64,000 nucleotides of DNA from Fulvivirga ligni. Its GTDB lineage: Bacteria > Bacteroidota > Bacteroidia > Cytophagales > Cyclobacteriaceae. Shown one piece after another: positions 1-7,330 of this stretch (the first letter of the stretch is position 1; every line of letters starts with the position of its first letter). The notes under the pieces were generated by a model, which was given only the letters and a program-made list of their open reading frames with translations, was not told the DNA's origin and made no database searches. Both the position numbers and the translations under genes were made by a program. The stretch lies in the NCBI RefSeq assembly GCF_021389935.1, contig NZ_CP089979.1:4631001-4695000 (forward strand), in the 5' to 3' direction.

Positions 1-334
1 TCATGTGGCCAATGCCCGTATCATGCGGATAAAGGCCTGATATTAAGGACGCTCTGGTAGGACAACACCTGGCGGCATTATAAAACTGAGTGAACCGCAC
101 CCCTTCCTGCGCCAACTTATCCAGCTGGGGCGTGTTGATCTCCCCGCCGTAACAACCCAAATCTGAATACCCCATATCATCTGACATGATCAATACTATG
201 TTAGGTCTTTTCGCTGGTTTTGAAGCTGTGGTAGCCCCCGCACCCTGAGATGACGTGCATGACGCTGATAATGAAACAGTAATAATGGCCGCAAAAAGAA
301 CGGACCAAACATGAATGAGGTAGCGAAGTTTCAT
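1..334 (-). CDS. Sulfatase (arylsulfatase-type, S1 family), N-terminal part only
   Basis: The 5' end of a minus-strand gene that runs off the left edge; 111 residues are visible. Sulfatases hydrolyse sulfate esters, in marine or soil Bacteroidota often on sulfated polysaccharides. The start of the fold is clear: after a hydrophobic leader comes [20 protein letters not shown] with the metal-binding Asp pair (D52, D53). CCPTRAS follows at about residues 90-96; its C90 fits the CxPxR signature and should be converted to formylglycine. The leader ends near SASC (C26), an imperfect lipobox, so the protein is either a lipoprotein or periplasmic. The ATG at 334 is the natural start because it gives this leader. 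The substrate cannot be told from the N-terminus. Confidence 0.9.
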   Translation of the reverse strand, partial: MKLRYLIHVWSVLFAAIITVSLSASCTSSQGAGATTASKPAKRPNIVLIMSDDMGYSDLGCYGGEINTPQLDKLAQEGVRFTQFYNAARCCPTRASLISGLYPHDTGIGHM

Positions 335-550
335 GAGTAGTTAGCTAAATCGGTTTATCTAAAGAACGGAATATTTATTTTATTACCAAAAATTGACGAA
401 GTAATAAAGCAAAAGTTATTTAGACAGGTGGAATGCTGTGGTGAGTGGTTGAGCGGTGATGGGTATGTAATTATTGGCCAGATGGATGGATTAATGGCTT
501 CTTCTAGTCACGTGACGGTTCTACACTAGGCCATTGATCAACATGGATTA

Positions 551-733
551 TGCTTATTATGTACGGACAAAACTTATGAAAACCTGGCGCAAGCGTCCGC
601 TTGTGCCTTCATTGCAAGGGTTTCAAATGGATTTAAGTTGGTGTGTTTGTCCTGTTTATAAAATTAGAAGCTCTTGATTTATTAGCGATTTTTTTTCTGA
701 ATTAGGCACAAGCGGACGCTTGCGCCAGTTGAG
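551..733. repeat. Palindrome-ended repeat element, copy 1 (MITE/REPIN-like)
   Basis: The core lies between two 25-base terminal inverted repeats, at 584-608 and 704-728, which are exact reverse complements of each other. Each end is itself a near-perfect hairpin (GGCGCAAGCG, 2-base loop, CGCTTGTGCC). The homology with copy 2 starts further left, at TGCTTATTA (551). There is no coding capacity. Small non-autonomous elements with hairpin ends like these are usually moved by a transposase encoded elsewhere; here that is inference. Confidence 0.75.
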
Positions 734-745
734 ATCATTATGATT

Positions 746-870
746 TAGGCCTCTGGCCGATAAAGCACGAATATTCTAACCTTAAAACCGAAAAGATAGA
801 GAAAGGCCTGACTTAACCTGATTATAACCATAGTTATTCATGTTCATCCGTACCTAACCGGCCAGAGGCT
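746..870. repeat. Short inverted-repeat unit
   Basis: An 11-base inverted repeat, GCCTCTGGCCG at 749-759 and its complement at 859-869, brackets about 100 bases of AT-rich sequence lying exactly between the two longer repeats. It may be a separate small element or the spacer of a compound array. Only one copy is in the window. Confidence 0.4.
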
Positions 871-916
871 TCAGAAATAGCCGTCACGCGGCAGAGCCGA
901 GCGACTGCGGGGTTTA

Positions 917-1100
917 TGCTTATTAGAAACGGACAAAACCTATTAAAATCTGGCGCAAGTGTCCACTTGTGCCTTCATTACATGGATTTTAAATGGATTT
1001 GAGTTGGTGAGTTTGTCGTTGTCAATAATATTAGAAGCTCTTGATTTATTAGCGTATTTATCTCTGAATTAGGCACAAGCGGACGCTTGCGCTAGTTGGA
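917..1100. repeat. Palindrome-ended repeat element, copy 2 (MITE/REPIN-like)
   Basis: Second, diverged copy of the element at 551-733 in the same orientation. Its left hairpin is at 952-973, where two paired changes (AAGTGTCCACTT in place of AAGCGTCCGCTT) keep the stem intact, and its right hairpin is at 1072-1093. The interior shares stretches such as TTAGAAGCTCTTGATTTATT with copy 1. Compensated changes suggest that the hairpin, not the exact sequence, is what is conserved. Confidence 0.75.
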
Positions 1101-1126
1101 GGTATGGATGCGAAGGGACGACATTT

Positions 1127-2887
1127 TTAATTCCACAAGTTCATTATCATTTGTTTAATTGTTCCATTCTCTAATTTGAGTCCAAGGGGTTTTGAAATGT
1201 CTTGCCCCTGTGATAAATGCAAAGAAGTATTGTAAATAATGCCCAATAAGAAATAGGTCTCAGGAATTTGAACTCCAATGCCTTGTGCAAAATGAAGTTT
1301 GTTTTTCGTGCCGTTATTTTCTTCAATGAACTTCCTTTTGTTTTCATCATCAGGAATTCTGGCATAAACTAACTGTTCTATTTGAATTCTGACCCCAAAA
1401 CATATTGCAAGCGGGTCGAATGTTTCATCATCAAATAAATATCTCCTCACTTCTCGAAATATCTTTTTAAAAAACTTTTCTGGTGTTCCCCAATCTGTAT
1501 TCAGTTTTAAAGTCTTAAATTCTTTGGTTATATCAATTGCTCCTGAATCAGGGTGGAAGTGAAAATAATGCTCATCTACTGTGTCTTTAATCATTTCATC
1601 TTCACGGTTGTAAATGATATTCAGAATATGTTGATTGGACTTAACCTTGATGTCCTTTATGTAGCAAACTTTAATTTTATTGTCGTTGAAACAGAAATGA
1701 TTAAAAAACAATGGATCTAAATGTGTTAGCAGAATTGGAAAAATTCGCCTTTTATCAGTTTTCATCTCTTCAATAAAGGTTGAGATGTAATATTGGAAAG
1801 TTATCAGGTTTGCATCATCCATGTAGTCGAAGATTTCGTCAATAACAAGGATGCAATCTTTCTTTTTGAAGCTATTCCTGGTTTTTAAAAGCAGAGCCAT
1901 GAATGTCAAAATGTCCCTTTGTCCATTTGAAATTTCATGTGCCTTTGGCCAATTAACAACAAGACTATTTCCTTCGGCTTTTGGTTTTATATCAAACCTG
2001 TTTTTAACAGGGTTGTAGTTTGCAATTGTTTCTGTGTAATGCTGCTTTTTATCTAAGAAGTAAAGGTATTTGCAAGCCTTTTTAAAGTCAGCGCCCATTT
2101 CATTTCTAACAGTAATTAACTGCCATGCGGTTAAGTAATAATCTACTTCATCATTCAAAACTTCAAAGCCAAAAGATTGAATTATAGAAGTAAATTTTGA
2201 AAATTCTTCATGCCCTTTAAGCTCGTCAAGCAGATTGTCTTCAATCCATGTTTTTATTTGATTGCCTGTTCCTGCTTGATTATTAATTTGCTCAATAGCT
2301 GGCTCTATTATCTTTTTAAAAGACTTAAGCTCAAATCTTGAAAAGTCAATCTTGTTTTCAATATTCAAGATGAATTTAGCTGAACTGAATAAGCTGGATA
2401 TATTGGTAAGTATCTTATTTCCATTAGCTCCAAAATAAGCCTTTAGAGTTGCTGAATGGTATGCAAAATCGACTTTCTGTGGGATTGTTTGAACCAATGT
2501 AGTCTTAACAATGTCTAAGGATGTTCTTGCAAAAGGCGGACGGCCGGGAATTGTTTGAATAACCGATTTTGGCTCAGTCTGATTTTTGATTATGACAACA
2601 TCAAACATATCGCTGATTGTGTTTTGATTATCGTCAGCCATCAACTCTACGCCATTGGAAAGTTTGATTTTTAATTCAGGACGATTAGTAGTGTCTTTGT
2701 TGAAATATTCTTTATCGCCTAATTCAATTTTGTCTCTTTTTAAGCGGTCAAATGCAAGTGCAAATGAACTTTTACCAAAACCATTTGGTGCCACAAGAAT
2801 ATTTGGCTTGTTAGGATTTAAATCAAGTTGGAATGACTTATTACCAATACCTTTTACATTCGTTATTTCAATTTGATTAATATTCAT
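1127..2887 (-). CDS. Orphan ABC/SMC-type AAA ATPase
   Basis: A 586-residue cytoplasmic ATPase. The start is typical of RecF/SMC-like ATPases (MNINQIEITNVKGI). It has a Walker A motif APNGFGKSS at residues 33-41, an ABC-signature-like SNGQRD near 317, a Walker B motif CILVIDEIFD near 345 and a His switch in LLTHLDP near 386. The middle insertion is helical and not a long coiled coil. I see no nuclease, TOPRIM or reverse-transcriptase motif in the C-terminal 200 residues. Proteins of this shape often sit in anti-phage or plasmid-control loci, usually with an effector partner, but none is evident here: the neighbours are repeats and an unrelated membrane protein. The role is therefore unknown. 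The AT-rich sequence and repeat-rich surroundings fit horizontal acquisition. Confidence 0.75.
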   Translation of the reverse strand: MNINQIEITNVKGIGNKSFQLDLNPNKPNILVAPNGFGKSSFALAFDRLKRDKIELGDKEYFNKDTTNRPELKIKLSNGVELMADDNQNTISDMFDVVIIKNQTEPKSVIQTIPGRPPFARTSLDIVKTTLVQTIPQKVDFAYHSATLKAYFGANGNKILTNISSLFSSAKFILNIENKIDFSRFELKSFKKIIEPAIEQINNQAGTGNQIKTWIEDNLLDELKGHEEFSKFTSIIQSFGFEVLNDEVDYYLTAWQLITVRNEMGADFKKACKYLYFLDKKQHYTETIANYNPVKNRFDIKPKAEGNSLVVNWPKAHEISNGQRDILTFMALLLKTRNSFKKKDCILVIDEIFDYMDDANLITFQYYISTFIEEMKTDKRRIFPILLTHLDPLFFNHFCFNDNKIKVCYIKDIKVKSNQHILNIIYNREDEMIKDTVDEHYFHFHPDSGAIDITKEFKTLKLNTDWGTPEKFFKKIFREVRRYLFDDETFDPLAICFGVRIQIEQLVYARIPDDENKRKFIEENNGTKNKLHFAQGIGVQIPETYFLLGIIYNTSLHLSQGQDISKPLGLKLENGTIKQMIMNLWN

Positions 2888-3149
2888 TTTCTAAACTTTC
2901 TTGTCGTGCGTTGGCTCTTTTTCGCATGGCGTACAACATCCGTGTAAAGGACAAAAAACATTCTCTTATTTTTTTCGCCTTCCAATCTAAGGCATTTCAA
3001 ATTATTTTTCCCAAGCGACCAAACATATACAAATCCCATTCTTTCTTACATGAGATAAAAGCAAACTAATCCAACTCATTTAGTAATGCTCATTAGTGAA
3101 AAACACCTATGAAATTAAGTAAAAACACCTAAGCTTAAACGATTTACTC

Positions 3150-4052
3150 TTATTCACTTATGTCAACTAAATCAGAATCTTTCCCTTGGTAAGTAGTATA
3201 GTAGGTAAAGTCTTCCTGGCCCTTGTACCATCTATATCGTGTTTCCCGGAATCTAAATAGCTTTGGTGCATCCAGCAGCTTCTGTTGGGCCTCCTTAATG
3301 TTTTTATTGGCTGCAAAGATTGCCCCTGTGATATTTAAATAGCGATCACGGCTACTGCTAGAGTTCACATAGATATCTAGTTCCCACATGAGATTACCCA
3401 CCACTTGCGCGTAATTCTTTCTTAGTTTGGGAAATTCATCAACCTGCAGTTTTACTATCTTGGATTTTAGAACTTTTGACAATTTCTTTATTTCAGCATC
3501 TGGAGAATCCTCACCGTTGGAGATAATATTAGCCCACATCGCAAACAAGGCAAGCTCCAGCTGTAATGCATCTACGGAACCACGATATGGAGAAAAATCC
3601 ACTCCCTCATTTATAGAGGCTATCTCTCTTTCTAATTGTGCTTTTTGCTCAACTAATTTATTTTCAGCCGCCTCCCTGGCCTCAATCTCGCGAGCCAATT
3701 GCTTTTGCTCATCAGTTACTAAACTCAGACTATCGGCCTCCTTTATTAATAGTTGAGCCTTTTGGTAAAACTCACTGGAAGTATCTATATCCTCTAACTC
3801 CTTAATAGCCTCTTCATAACTTTCTTCCTTCATATAATTTTTGGCCTTACTAAGATGCGAGCGTTCTCGGTCTTCTTCAGATTCTGTCATGGCAGATAAA
3901 ACACTCAGCGCCACAATGGAAAGGATCCAATACCCAAAAACCTTTAATCTATTTGGTTTTTTATCCCATTTCAGCACATAAGCTGGCTTAATAAGGCCAA
4001 CTATTAAAGTGACAAAAAGCGCTAAGCCTATTAATCCAATAAGAATTTTCAT
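3150..4052 (-). CDS. Membrane-anchored coiled-coil protein of unknown function
   Basis: 300 residues that I do not recognise as a named family. Two hydrophobic segments at the N-terminus (about residues 2-22 and 38-56) should anchor it in the inner membrane. A TPR-like helical pair follows (SKAKNYMKEESYEEAIKELE, about 68-90), then a charged coiled coil rich in Glu, Lys and Gln (about 115-147). The C-terminal half is helical and soluble with an aromatic tail. The ATG is preceded by GAAGGAA, an acceptable Shine-Dalgarno sequence and uncommon here. It stands alone: about 260 bases separate it from the ATPase gene downstream and the regulator upstream is divergent. Confidence 0.6.
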   Translation of the reverse strand: MKILIGLIGLALFVTLIVGLIKPAYVLKWDKKPNRLKVFGYWILSIVALSVLSAMTESEEDRERSHLSKAKNYMKEESYEEAIKELEDIDTSSEFYQKAQLLIKEADSLSLVTDEQKQLAREIEAREAAENKLVEQKAQLEREIASINEGVDFSPYRGSVDALQLELALFAMWANIISNGEDSPDAEIKKLSKVLKSKIVKLQVDEFPKLRKNYAQVVGNLMWELDIYVNSSSSRDRYLNITGAIFAANKNIKEAQQKLLDAPKLFRFRETRYRWYKGQEDFTYYTTYQGKDSDLVDISE

Positions 4053-4196
4053 TTCCTTCAGTTTCGTTATTTGAAAAGCTGATACAGTCCGGCGATCAGC
4101 TTGAACAAATCAAAAATGACAAAACCCATGGCATATTCTTTATTTTATTTCCCAATAGCAGCAGCTGGTTTCCGAAGGTGAAGTCGGAGTGGTGAT

Positions 4197-4275
4197 CACC
4201 TCATCCCCGGCCCTTCTCCTCAAGGAGAAGGGGGTTGAAAGCCCTCTCCTTGAGGAGAGGGTTTGGGTGAGGTGA
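4197..4275. repeat. REP doublet (REPIN-like), second palindrome family
   Basis: Two hairpins face each other: CCCTTCTCC-TCAA-GGAGAAGGG at 4211-4232 and CCCTCTCC-TTGA-GGAGAGGG at 4242-4261. The outer flanks are also inverted (CACCTCA on the left, TGAGGTG on the right), so the whole unit can fold as one long cruciform. Its sequence is unrelated to the GCGCGCGTT hairpins at 6.4-7.3 kb and to the elements at 0.5-1.1 kb. It lies in the 343-base gap between two divergent genes (4053-4395); nothing else is visible there except a weak 7-bp inverted repeat at 4077-4101. Confidence 0.7.
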
Positions 4276-4395
4276 AACTACCAGCTTCTAATCCATCTCC
4301 TGCCCCTTTCAACATTTAAATAAAAGCCAACTGTTGCCATCTTAACCACAAGTAATAACTTTGAAATCTCATAGATTTTAAAAGTTATCTATCCG

Positions 4396-5520
4396 GTGAA
4401 TATCCAGGTTGATTTTATTGATTTGATCATCATTTTCGGGGCCATGCAGGGGCTCTTTTTTGCGCTGATTATCATGTCGTCCAAGTATTTTAGAACCAAT
4501 ACCAATATTCTTTTGGGTGTAAGCTTGATCATTATTGTGCTGATCAATGCTCAAACTTTGTTGCTCAAATCGTCGATTTATCAGGTTTATCCCGCCATGC
4601 GATTGTTTGAGGATATAGAACTGGTGCTACTGTTTCCTGCCACGCTGTACCTTTATTACAGGGCTTCTGTGAGCTTTGATAATCGCCATCATCCTTATCA
4701 ACTGTTATTATTTGCCCCTTTTGCCATCTCACTCGTAGCCAATTTATACGTAGGTGGAGATGTTTACTTTCATTGGTACACTATTCACTATAAAGCATGG
4801 ATGCCTATATTCTTTACCCTGGAGTTTTATTTCTCCTTGGTCTTCAACATTACGTTATTAATAGCTGAATACTTCCTCATTTTCAGAAGAAAGGCCATCA
4901 AAAACCCTCTTCTGGAGGATAATATGAAGTGGGTAAAAGTATTCTACAGTTTTCATGTGGCTCTTACTCTTACCTGGATCACTATTCTAACGGTTGAAGG
5001 CATTTCAAATCAGGATTTCAGCTATGTGATATGGATTTTCATCAACATCTTGTTTTATTGGATTGGGTACAAAGGCATTTTAAAATTCAGGCTAGCTCGC
5101 AATAGATATGAGATCAGGCAGGTTGTAGAAAGCAAAAAGCAAGTCACAACACAGAGGACTTCGCAGCCTGATTCAGAGAATCAATATTTCACCCAAATGA
5201 TCCGCCTTTTTGAGGATGAGCATATTTACCGCAACCCCAATCTAAGCCGGGCTGACATAGCCCAACGGCTACATATCAGCGAGGGCTATCTTTCCACCCT
5301 CATCAATGAACATTCTGATAAAACCATTCCAGAATATCTAAACTACTACCGCACAGAAGAGGTAAAAAAAATGCTGCTTGATCCTGACTTTGATCGCTAC
5401 AGCCTGCTGGCCATTGGTCTGGAAGCCGGGTTCAACTCCAAGACGGCATTCTATACGGCTTTCAAGAAAGAAACCGGAACTACTCCTTCAGCATTCAAAA
5501 AGCAGTCGCTAAACGACTAA
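4396..5520 (+). CDS. Membrane-spanning AraC-family transcriptional regulator
   Basis: 374 residues. The first 230 or so are a series of about seven hydrophobic segments, and the last 105 are an AraC/XylS helix-turn-helix domain. The DNA-binding part shows both helix-turn-helix units: LSRADIAQRLHISEGYLSTL, then IGLEAGFNSKTAFYTAFKKE followed by TGTTPSAFKK. This architecture, common in Bacteroidota, suggests a membrane sensor that acts directly on DNA. The chosen start is GTG at 4396, which leaves room for the first membrane helix; an ATG 16 codons later would cut into it. The PAP2 gene follows 114 bases downstream on the same strand and could be a target, but nothing in the sequence proves this. 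Confidence 0.85.
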   Translation: MNIQVDFIDLIIIFGAMQGLFFALIIMSSKYFRTNTNILLGVSLIIIVLINAQTLLLKSSIYQVYPAMRLFEDIELVLLFPATLYLYYRASVSFDNRHHPYQLLLFAPFAISLVANLYVGGDVYFHWYTIHYKAWMPIFFTLEFYFSLVFNITLLIAEYFLIFRRKAIKNPLLEDNMKWVKVFYSFHVALTLTWITILTVEGISNQDFSYVIWIFINILFYWIGYKGILKFRLARNRYEIRQVVESKKQVTTQRTSQPDSENQYFTQMIRLFEDEHIYRNPNLSRADIAQRLHISEGYLSTLINEHSDKTIPEYLNYYRTEEVKKMLLDPDFDRYSLLAIGLEAGFNSKTAFYTAFKKETGTTPSAFKKQSLND

Positions 5521-5634
5521 ATAAGTCCGTATTTATCAGGTTCCGACTATCCAGAACCCCTTGAAAGCTCGATTACCGCACATTTGCGCCTCATTTAATT
5601 TTTACAATAAGGCTAATCATCACTCGATTTAATT

Positions 5635-6378
5635 ATGCGAAAAACAATGTTTTCTCTGCTACTAGGCGCACTGTCATTTTTTCAACAGACACAGGCTCAA
5701 ACCATCGATTCTCTACAGATTGACTCAAAAAAAGACAAGATAAAAATCAGGCAATTGGTAGTTCCCGGTTCGCTGATTATTGTTGGTTCTGCGCTCAGTG
5801 GTAGCCATTTAGAACATGAAATCAAGAACAGTTTCCATGATGGCACTGAAAATGACATTGACTTTCAATTGCCTATTGATGATTTAATTCAATACACCCC
5901 TATCGTTACCCTCTACACCGCTGATCTTTTGGGAGCCAAAGCCAAAAACCATTGGTTTGATCAGACCAAGTACCTGGCCATAGTCAACATCATTACCGCC
6001 GGACTCACCCACGCCGGAAAAAACCTGATAGACAAAGATCGGCCTAACGGACATCCTCAGTCTTTCCCTTCCGGCCACACCTCCTTTTCCTTCTCCAACG
6101 CTGCCGTATTGTACGAGGAGTTCAAGGACAGCTCCCCAATCCTGGCCTGGAGCGGCTACTCCACTACCACGCTGGTTGGCAGCCTAAGAATAGTCAACAA
6201 CCGCCACTGGCTATCTGACGTTATGGTCGGTGCCGGCTTGGGGATACTAGTCACCAAGCTGGTCTACCACTTCGAACCCTTAAAAAACTGGAACCCCTTC
6301 AAAAAATCAAAGGAAATTACCCTGGCCCCTACGGTTAGTGGTGATCATGTGGGGGTTTATTTTAGGTTGGGGTTTTGA
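5635..6378 (+). CDS. PAP2-family phosphatase, exported
   Basis: A 247-residue acid phosphatase/lipid phosphatase of the PAP2 superfamily. All three catalytic motifs are present: K129-x6-R136-P137, PSGH at 145-148 and R185-x5-H191-x3-D195. An N-terminal signal peptide (MRKTMFSLLL to about residue 22, ending QTQAQ) exports it. Hydrophobic stretches around the motifs allow membrane association, and the C-terminus (HVGVYFRLGF) looks like an outer-membrane beta-strand. Likely substrates are phosphatidate, undecaprenyl diphosphate or lipid A phosphates; the sequence does not decide. The DNA around 6000-6300 is richer in GC than the rest of the gene. Confidence 0.85.
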   Translation: MRKTMFSLLLGALSFFQQTQAQTIDSLQIDSKKDKIKIRQLVVPGSLIIVGSALSGSHLEHEIKNSFHDGTENDIDFQLPIDDLIQYTPIVTLYTADLLGAKAKNHWFDQTKYLAIVNIITAGLTHAGKNLIDKDRPNGHPQSFPSGHTSFSFSNAAVLYEEFKDSSPILAWSGYSTTTLVGSLRIVNNRHWLSDVMVGAGLGILVTKLVYHFEPLKNWNPFKKSKEITLAPTVSGDHVGVYFRLGF

Positions 6379-6437
6379 TTGTAGGCGTTTGAAAAGGGGG
6401 TTAACGAAGGTTAGACTGTAGTTGGTGAACTCGGCAA

Positions 6438-6571
6438 GCACGCATTATGAAATGCACGCTAACGATACTAACGATGATTATTAGTTAGCGCGGAGTTGGT
6501 GCGCGTTTCATAACGCGTGCCCATCCCCACACTGAATTTTTTAGTTGGCGCGCGTTTCACAACGCGTGCCT
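6438..6571. repeat. REP hairpins upstream of the RAYT gene (three copies)
   Basis: Three related imperfect palindromes: 6438-6464 (inverted), 6495-6521 and 6544-6571 (direct). In one orientation the shared pattern is GTTR, then GCGCGCGTTTCA, two variable bases and ACGCGTGC. The hairpin arms carry the same G-T mismatch in each copy. A truncated piece (AGTTAGCGCGG) lies at about 6483-6493. They end about 60 bases before the transposase start. Confidence 0.8.
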
Positions 6572-6631
6572 ATCCCACAAAACGTTCCAATTCAATCTAC
6601 TCTTCACATAAATTTTCACTAACTTAATTAG

Positions 6632-7168
6632 ATGTCAGAGAAGTATAAATTTGATGATCCTGAGGGTAGATACTTCGTTACGCTATCCATAGTGCACTGG
6701 ATAGACCTATTCACAAGAAAAGAGTTTAAACATAGCATTGTGGAATCATTAAAATACTGTCAAAACAATAAAGGATTGGTCATTAATGCCTGGTGCTTAA
6801 TGCCAAGTCATTTACATATGATTATTAGATCCGATAGTGAGCCAGTTGGAGCTATAATAAGAGATTTTAAAAAATTCACGTCCAGGCAAGCCATAGAACT
6901 TTTGGGAACAATAAACGAAAGTAGGAAAGAATGGCTTTTGAGAGCTTTTAAAGCATCGGGAGAAAAACTAAAACGAATCACAAGTTATAAGGTGTGGCAA
7001 GATGGAAATCCCCCCGAGTTACTTATGTCGAATAAATTTCAAGAGCAGAAATTAACTTATATACATTATAACCCTGTGGAATGCGAGATCGTGGATGAGC
7101 CGGAATATTACTGGTACAGTTCTGCAAGAGATTATAGTGGCATTAATGTATGCTGGATGTTGAATTAA
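6632..7168 (+). CDS. REP-associated tyrosine transposase (RAYT, Y1/IS200-like)
   Basis: 178 residues of the Y1_Tnp family, single-strand DNA nucleases of the HUH type. The metal-binding pair is in PSHLHMI (H60, H62), preceded by the typical NAWCLMPSH. The family's C-terminal signature is also present: QKLTYIHYNPVE, then EPEYYWYSSARDY. Y143 is the best candidate for the catalytic tyrosine (inference from the family). RAYTs are known to cut and rejoin REP hairpins and are thought to spread them; they are usually single-copy and not flanked by insertion-sequence ends. Here the gene is framed on both sides by hairpins of one sequence family. The gene appears intact. Confidence 0.9.
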   Translation: MSEKYKFDDPEGRYFVTLSIVHWIDLFTRKEFKHSIVESLKYCQNNKGLVINAWCLMPSHLHMIIRSDSEPVGAIIRDFKKFTSRQAIELLGTINESRKEWLLRAFKASGEKLKRITSYKVWQDGNPPELLMSNKFQEQKLTYIHYNPVECEIVDEPEYYWYSSARDYSGINVCWMLN

Positions 7169-7182
7169 TCAATTGAGGGTAG

Positions 7183-7293
7183 AAGCACGCGTTTGAAACG
7201 CGCGCTAACCTCATGATTCAGGGTTCATAGTTGGCGCGCGTTTTACAACGCGTGACCGTGATAAGCCAGCACGCGTTGTGAAACGCGCGCTAA
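7183..7293. repeat. REP hairpins downstream of the RAYT gene (three copies)
   Basis: Three more copies of the same hairpin follow the transposase: about 7183-7209 (inverted), 7228-7255 (direct) and 7267-7293 (inverted). Adjacent head-to-head and tail-to-tail pairs form REPIN-like doublets. They fill most of the gap to the convergent OmpA-family gene and could also act as transcription barriers there. Confidence 0.8.
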
Positions 7294-7330
7294 CACCAGC
7301 TAATTAAGGTTGCGCTACATAAAATTGTTG

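Larger units (their letters stand above)
335..1126. other. Gene-less repeat-rich stretch
   Basis: About 790 bases between the sulfatase start and the end of the ATPase gene. No convincing reading frame is present. It holds two copies of a long element with palindromic ends (551-733 and 917-1100) and, between them, a shorter inverted-repeat unit (746-870). A 10-bp palindrome GTCACGTGAC lies at 507-516. The left 200 bases (335-550) show nothing else I can name, apart from presumably the sulfatase promoter. Confidence 0.6.

Noticed and set aside
507-516. GTCACGTGAC as a parS site
   Set aside because: The core resembles parS (TCACGTGA) but the flanks do not fit TGTTTCACGTGAAACA, and it is 56 kb from parAB.
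2905-2945. Possible integron-like attC or attachment site near GCGTTGGC and GCGTACAAC
   Set aside because: No integrase in the window and no second copy to pair it with; the fold is weak.
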